From a bacterium (GTDB lineage: Bacteria > Elusimicrobiota > Elusimicrobia > Elusimicrobiales > UBA9959), in NCBI GenBank assembly GCA_021811315.1, contig JAJZPF010000004.1, forward strand, positions 61,711 to 125,710: a stretch of 64,000 nucleotides of DNA. The letters run 5' to 3'. The position numbers and the translations under genes are program-made. Below the pieces are notes generated by a model. That model was given only the letters and a program-made list of their open reading frames with translations. It was not told the origin of the DNA and made no database searches. Shown in pieces: positions 61,219 to 64,000 of this stretch (position 1 is its first letter; each line of letters starts with the position of its first letter).

Positions 61219-61985
61219 CCATTATGAAAAACTTCAGCCGAAAACAGTTCCTGAAGACAGCCGCCGGCGCCGCGCTGGTGCTCGTGTCGAAAGCTTTCAG
61301 CACCCCCGTGCAGGCCGCGGAGAAATTCTTCCGCGAGCCCGCCTGGAAGAGAAAGAAGCCTTATTGGGGCTACGCCATCGACGTCAACAAGTGCATCGGC
61401 TGCGCCCGCTGCGTGGACGCCTGCAAGACGGAGAACGAAGTTCCCCGCGAGCCTTTCTATTTCCGCACCTGGGTAGAGCGCTATATCCTCAGGCGCAGCG
61501 GCGAGGTCAACGTCGACTCGCCCAACGGCGGCCTGGACGGCTACCTCCCGCCCGCCGACCCGGAAACCGTCACCAAGAGCTTTTTCGTGCCCAAGATCTG
61601 CAACCACTGCGAGAACGCCCCCTGCGTGCAGGTCTGCCCCGTTGGCGCCACCTTCCTGTCGGAGGACGGCGTGGTCCTGGTGGACAAGAAGTACTGCATC
61701 GGCTGCCGCTACTGCATCCAGGCCTGCCCCTACGGGAGCCGGTTCTTCAACCCGATTACCCACACGGCCGACAAATGCACGCTCTGCTATCACCGCATCA
61801 AGAAGGGCCTCAAGACCGCCTGCGTCGAGGTCTGCCCCACCGGCGCGCGCATGTTCGGCGACCTCAGCGACCCGAAGAGCGCTATTTCAAAGTTCTTCGA
61901 GACCGAGAATACCCAGGTGCTGAAGCCCAACCTAGGAACGCAGCCTAAAATAGTCTACAAGGGACTCGACAAGGAGGTCCGCTGA
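61215..61985 (+). CDS. Four-cluster [4Fe-4S] ferredoxin subunit with Tat-like signal
   Basis: 256 residues from ATG at 61215 (ATGA overlap); ATG at 61224 is an alternative. The N-terminus NFSRKQFLKTAAGAALVLVS has the shape of a Tat signal, with RK instead of RR. Sixteen Cys in four groups follow: CIGCARCVDACKTEN, CNHCENAPCVQVCPVGAT, CIGCRYCIQACPYG and CTLCYHRIKKGLKTACVEVCPTG, as in NrfC/DmsB/HybA-type electron-transfer subunits. It passes electrons between the NrfD-like quinol subunit and haem. It overlaps the next start by one base. Confidence 0.92.
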   Translation: MTIMKNFSRKQFLKTAAGAALVLVSKAFSTPVQAAEKFFREPAWKRKKPYWGYAIDVNKCIGCARCVDACKTENEVPREPFYFRTWVERYILRRSGEVNVDSPNGGLDGYLPPADPETVTKSFFVPKICNHCENAPCVQVCPVGATFLSEDGVVLVDKKYCIGCRYCIQACPYGSRFFNPITHTADKCTLCYHRIKKGLKTACVEVCPTGARMFGDLSDPKSAISKFFETENTQVLKPNLGTQPKIVYKGLDKEVR

Positions 61986-63187
61986 TGGACATGGCTATAA
62001 TCGAAATGCTGCGCGGGGCCCTGGGCAAGGTTTCCGGCTTTATCTACCCCAACGAGCTGGAGCTCCAGTGGAGCGTCCTCATCGTTCTTTACCCTTACAT
62101 CACCGGCCTCGTCGCCGGCGCTTTCGTCCTCGCCTCCCTGGAGCGGGTCTTCGACGTAAAAGCGATAAAGCCCATCTACCGGCTTTCCCTGCTGGTAGCC
62201 CTGGCCTTCCTGCTGGTGGCGCCGCTGCCGCTCAACGTGCACCTCGGCCACCCCGAGCGCGGCATCGAGATCTTCATGACGCCGCATACCTCCTCGGCCA
62301 TGGCCATGTTCGGCTTCGTCTACCTCTGGTACCTCATGGTCGTCCTGCTGATGGAAGTCTGGCTGGATTACCGCAAGGAGATCGTGGAATGGTCGCTCTC
62401 CGAGAAGTTCTGGCCCAAGCGCCTTTTTTACAAGGTCCTCACCCTGGGCGTGACCAATATCTCCCCCCGCTCGCTGGAAATTGACGACAAGCTGGGCCGC
62501 ATACTCACGGTGGTCGGCCTGCCCTCGGCCCTGCTCCTGCACGGCTACGTCGGCTTCATCTTCGGCTCCATCAAGGCCAACCCCTGGTGGTCCACGCCGC
62601 TGATGCCCGTGATCTTCATCTTCTCGGCGATGGCCTCCGGCATCGCCGGCGTGATGCTGGTCTATATGCTCGCCTGCTGGGCGCGCAACGTGAAGATAGA
62701 CATGCCCTGCCTGGACACCATCGGCAAATTCCTGCTGACGGCCATCATCGTGGCTTTCTCCCTTGAAATGCTGGAAAGCCTGCAGACCGTCTACGAGGCC
62801 GAGGAGCACTTCGACATCATCAGCCTGCTGGTGGAAGGGAAGCTGTTCGTCAGCATGATCCTGATCCAGATCATCATGGGCTCGATCACTCCGATCTTCC
62901 TGCTCGGAACCGTGCAGCTGGTGGAGCTCCCGGAAAAAGCGCGCAAGATCTTCTACGCCCTCGCCGGAACCCTCGCCCTGATCGGCATCCTGGCCATGAG
63001 GTGGAACGTGGTGATAGGCGGGCAGTTCTTCTCCAAGAGCTTCCTCGGCTTCACCACCTATAAGATGGAATTGGCCGGGCGCGAAGGCCTGCTCAGCGCT
63101 ATCGGGCTGGGGATCCTCCCGCTCTTCATTCTCGCCGCCCTTCTCTATCTTCTCCCCCCCTGGGAAAAGACAAAGGAATCAATATGA
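61985..63187 (+). CDS. NrfD/PsrC-family membrane quinol-oxidising subunit
   Basis: 400 residues with about ten membrane helices and a strong AAGGAGG site. NrfD/PsrC features: FIYPNELELQWSVLIVLYPYITGL at the start, an early His in NVHLGHPERGIEIF, and WWSTPLMPVIFIFSAMASG in the middle. These proteins exchange electrons between membrane quinones and the ferredoxin subunit. It sits between the ferredoxin (1-nt overlap) and the diheme cytochrome (4-nt overlap). Confidence 0.92.
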   Translation: MDMAIIEMLRGALGKVSGFIYPNELELQWSVLIVLYPYITGLVAGAFVLASLERVFDVKAIKPIYRLSLLVALAFLLVAPLPLNVHLGHPERGIEIFMTPHTSSAMAMFGFVYLWYLMVVLLMEVWLDYRKEIVEWSLSEKFWPKRLFYKVLTLGVTNISPRSLEIDDKLGRILTVVGLPSALLLHGYVGFIFGSIKANPWWSTPLMPVIFIFSAMASGIAGVMLVYMLACWARNVKIDMPCLDTIGKFLLTAIIVAFSLEMLESLQTVYEAEEHFDIISLLVEGKLFVSMILIQIIMGSITPIFLLGTVQLVELPEKARKIFYALAGTLALIGILAMRWNVVIGGQFFSKSFLGFTTYKMELAGREGLLSAIGLGILPLFILAALLYLLPPWEKTKESI

Positions 63188-63861
63188 AAATAAATATCGT
63201 AGCGGTCTCCGGCGTTCTTCTTTTTTGCGCGCAAGCCCTCCCGTCCTTCTCCGCCGAGCCGGCCGCGAATTTCGGCAAGATGTGCGTTTCCTGCCACGCC
63301 AAGGACAGGAAAGGCGCTCCCGCCATGGTGAAGATGTTCAAGGTGGAACCCGCGGCCATGGACCTGACCGACAAGGCCTTCCTCGCGATGAGCGACGCGG
63401 ATATCGCCGCCATAATCTCCGCCGGCAAAGGCAAGATGCCCGCGCATAAGGCCAGGCTTACCGCGGAAGAAATAGCGGCCCTCGTTTCCTACCTTAAAGC
63501 TCCGGACGCGAAAGCCGCCGAAGCAAAAGCGCCGGAGGCCGCAGCCGTCCCCGCAAAGGCCCCTGAGACCGCGCCCGCCGCCAAGGCCCCCGCGGCCAAA
63601 GCCGCCGGCAACGCCGACTATAAAGCCAAATGCGCTTCCTGCCACGGCAAGGACGGGAAGGGAAACCCGTCCATGGCCAAGATGTTCAAGCTGGAGCCTT
63701 CCGCCCTCGATCTTACCGGCGCGGCGATCCAGGAAAAAACCGGCGAAGAGCTGGCAAAGCCGATCCTCGGCGGCAAAGGCAAAATGCCCGCTTTCAAAAG
63801 CAGGCTCACCGAAGCCCAGGTCAAAGAACTTGTCAAATTCATCAAAACCCTTAAGAAATAA
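63184..63861 (+). CDS. Secreted diheme cytochrome c (two class I domains)
   Basis: 225 residues. Signal peptide 1-20 (GVLLFCAQALPSFSA). Two related cytochrome domains of ~75 residues, each with CxxCH (CVSCHAKDRKG, CASCHGKDGKG) and a distal Met region (GKGKMPAHKARLT and GKGKMPAFKSRLT), joined by an Ala/Pro/Lys-rich linker of about 40 residues. A soluble periplasmic carrier that takes electrons from the NrfD-type complex, or its direct electron acceptor. The domains probably arose by duplication. Last gene of the operon. Confidence 0.93.
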   Translation: MKINIVAVSGVLLFCAQALPSFSAEPAANFGKMCVSCHAKDRKGAPAMVKMFKVEPAAMDLTDKAFLAMSDADIAAIISAGKGKMPAHKARLTAEEIAALVSYLKAPDAKAAEAKAPEAAAVPAKAPETAPAAKAPAAKAAGNADYKAKCASCHGKDGKGNPSMAKMFKLEPSALDLTGAAIQEKTGEELAKPILGGKGKMPAFKSRLTEAQVKELVKFIKTLKK

Positions 63862-63875
63862 CCGGCCCGCTTAAA

Positions 63876-64000
63876 TCGGGTAGGAGGCGGGTGATTAGTT
63901 CACCCGCCGTCCTCACCACACCACCGTACGTACCGTTCGGTATACGGCGGTTCATCAGAACTAATAGGCCGAGGAAAGCCGCCTGCTTAAGCTAGGGAAT
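63876..64000 (-). mobile_element. 3' end of a group II intron (domains V and VI), rest outside window
   Basis: On the minus strand, 63919-63953 folds as domain V: a 9-bp lower helix (ACCGCCGTA with TACGGTGGT, one G-U pair), a 2-nt CG bulge, and a 4-bp upper helix (TACC/GGTA) with loop GAAC. Right after it, a domain-VI-like hairpin (GGCGGGTGA and its complement, loop ACTAA, 63887-63909) and a CTCCTACCCGAT end fit an intron 3' boundary near 63876. The remainder, including any reverse transcriptase, would lie beyond the right edge. The bases 63862-63875 are the downstream exon. No other feature is seen here. Confidence 0.62.

Noticed and set aside
1..64000. tRNA, rRNA, replication origin or phage attachment sites.
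   Set aside because: No cloverleaf with a T-loop consensus, no rRNA core sequence, no DnaA-box cluster and no integrase gene were seen.

Overview
The window is about 64 kb of chromosome from a Gram-negative bacterium: it encodes Braun-type lipoproteins, outer-membrane barrels, a Tat pathway and multiheme cytochromes. The style of the giant secreted protein (NHL, FN3 and Ig-like repeats ending in a type IX-like sorting domain), its PorV/PorQ-like partner and the GC-rich coding background suggest the Elusimicrobiota or a nearby lineage. That placement is inference; there is no rRNA or tRNA here to fix it.

Left part (1-4.0 kb): a class III nucleotide cyclase cut by the left edge, a small secreted protein, and a ~425-nt structured RNA gene with its own consensus promoter and terminator. 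A second, clearly homologous copy of this RNA lies at 49.4-49.8 kb. The core of the window (3.0-36.7 kb, all minus strand) is a tandem array of four cassettes. Each cassette has a sigma70-like promoter with an exact 17-nt spacer, a ~750-residue lipoprotein, and a secreted protein with an M23 metallopeptidase domain carrying all expected zinc and catalytic residues. The cassette-1 M23 protein continues to 4,973 residues and is followed by a PorV-like gene. Cassettes 2 and 3 stop near residue 650 at the same homologous point. Cassette 4 is broken by a 2.4-kb insertion sequence with 18-bp inverted ends. Lipoprotein N-terminal halves and M23-protein C-terminal parts are nearly constant between copies, whereas the sequence around the gene junction (lipoprotein C-terminal half plus M23 domain) varies strongly and looks mosaic.

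Middle part (37-49.3 kb): a secreted ABAB-repeat protein, RecQ helicase, a CsgG/FlgO-like protein, a threefold-repeat membrane protein, a double GNAT acetyltransferase, a DUF481 outer-membrane protein, MscL with a zinc ribbon, and a three-gene cluster led by a NamZ-like exo-muramidase.

Right part (49.4-64 kb): RNA copy B, a second cyclase, a secreted polysaccharide deacetylase, an exported TldE/TldD pair, and a response regulator-histidine kinase-zinc ribbon protein-rhomboid operon. On the plus strand follow tatA-tatC and a four-gene respiratory module (tetraheme cytochrome, four-cluster ferredoxin, NrfD-like quinol subunit, diheme cytochrome). The right edge cuts into what looks like the 3' end (domains V and VI) of a group II intron on the minus strand.
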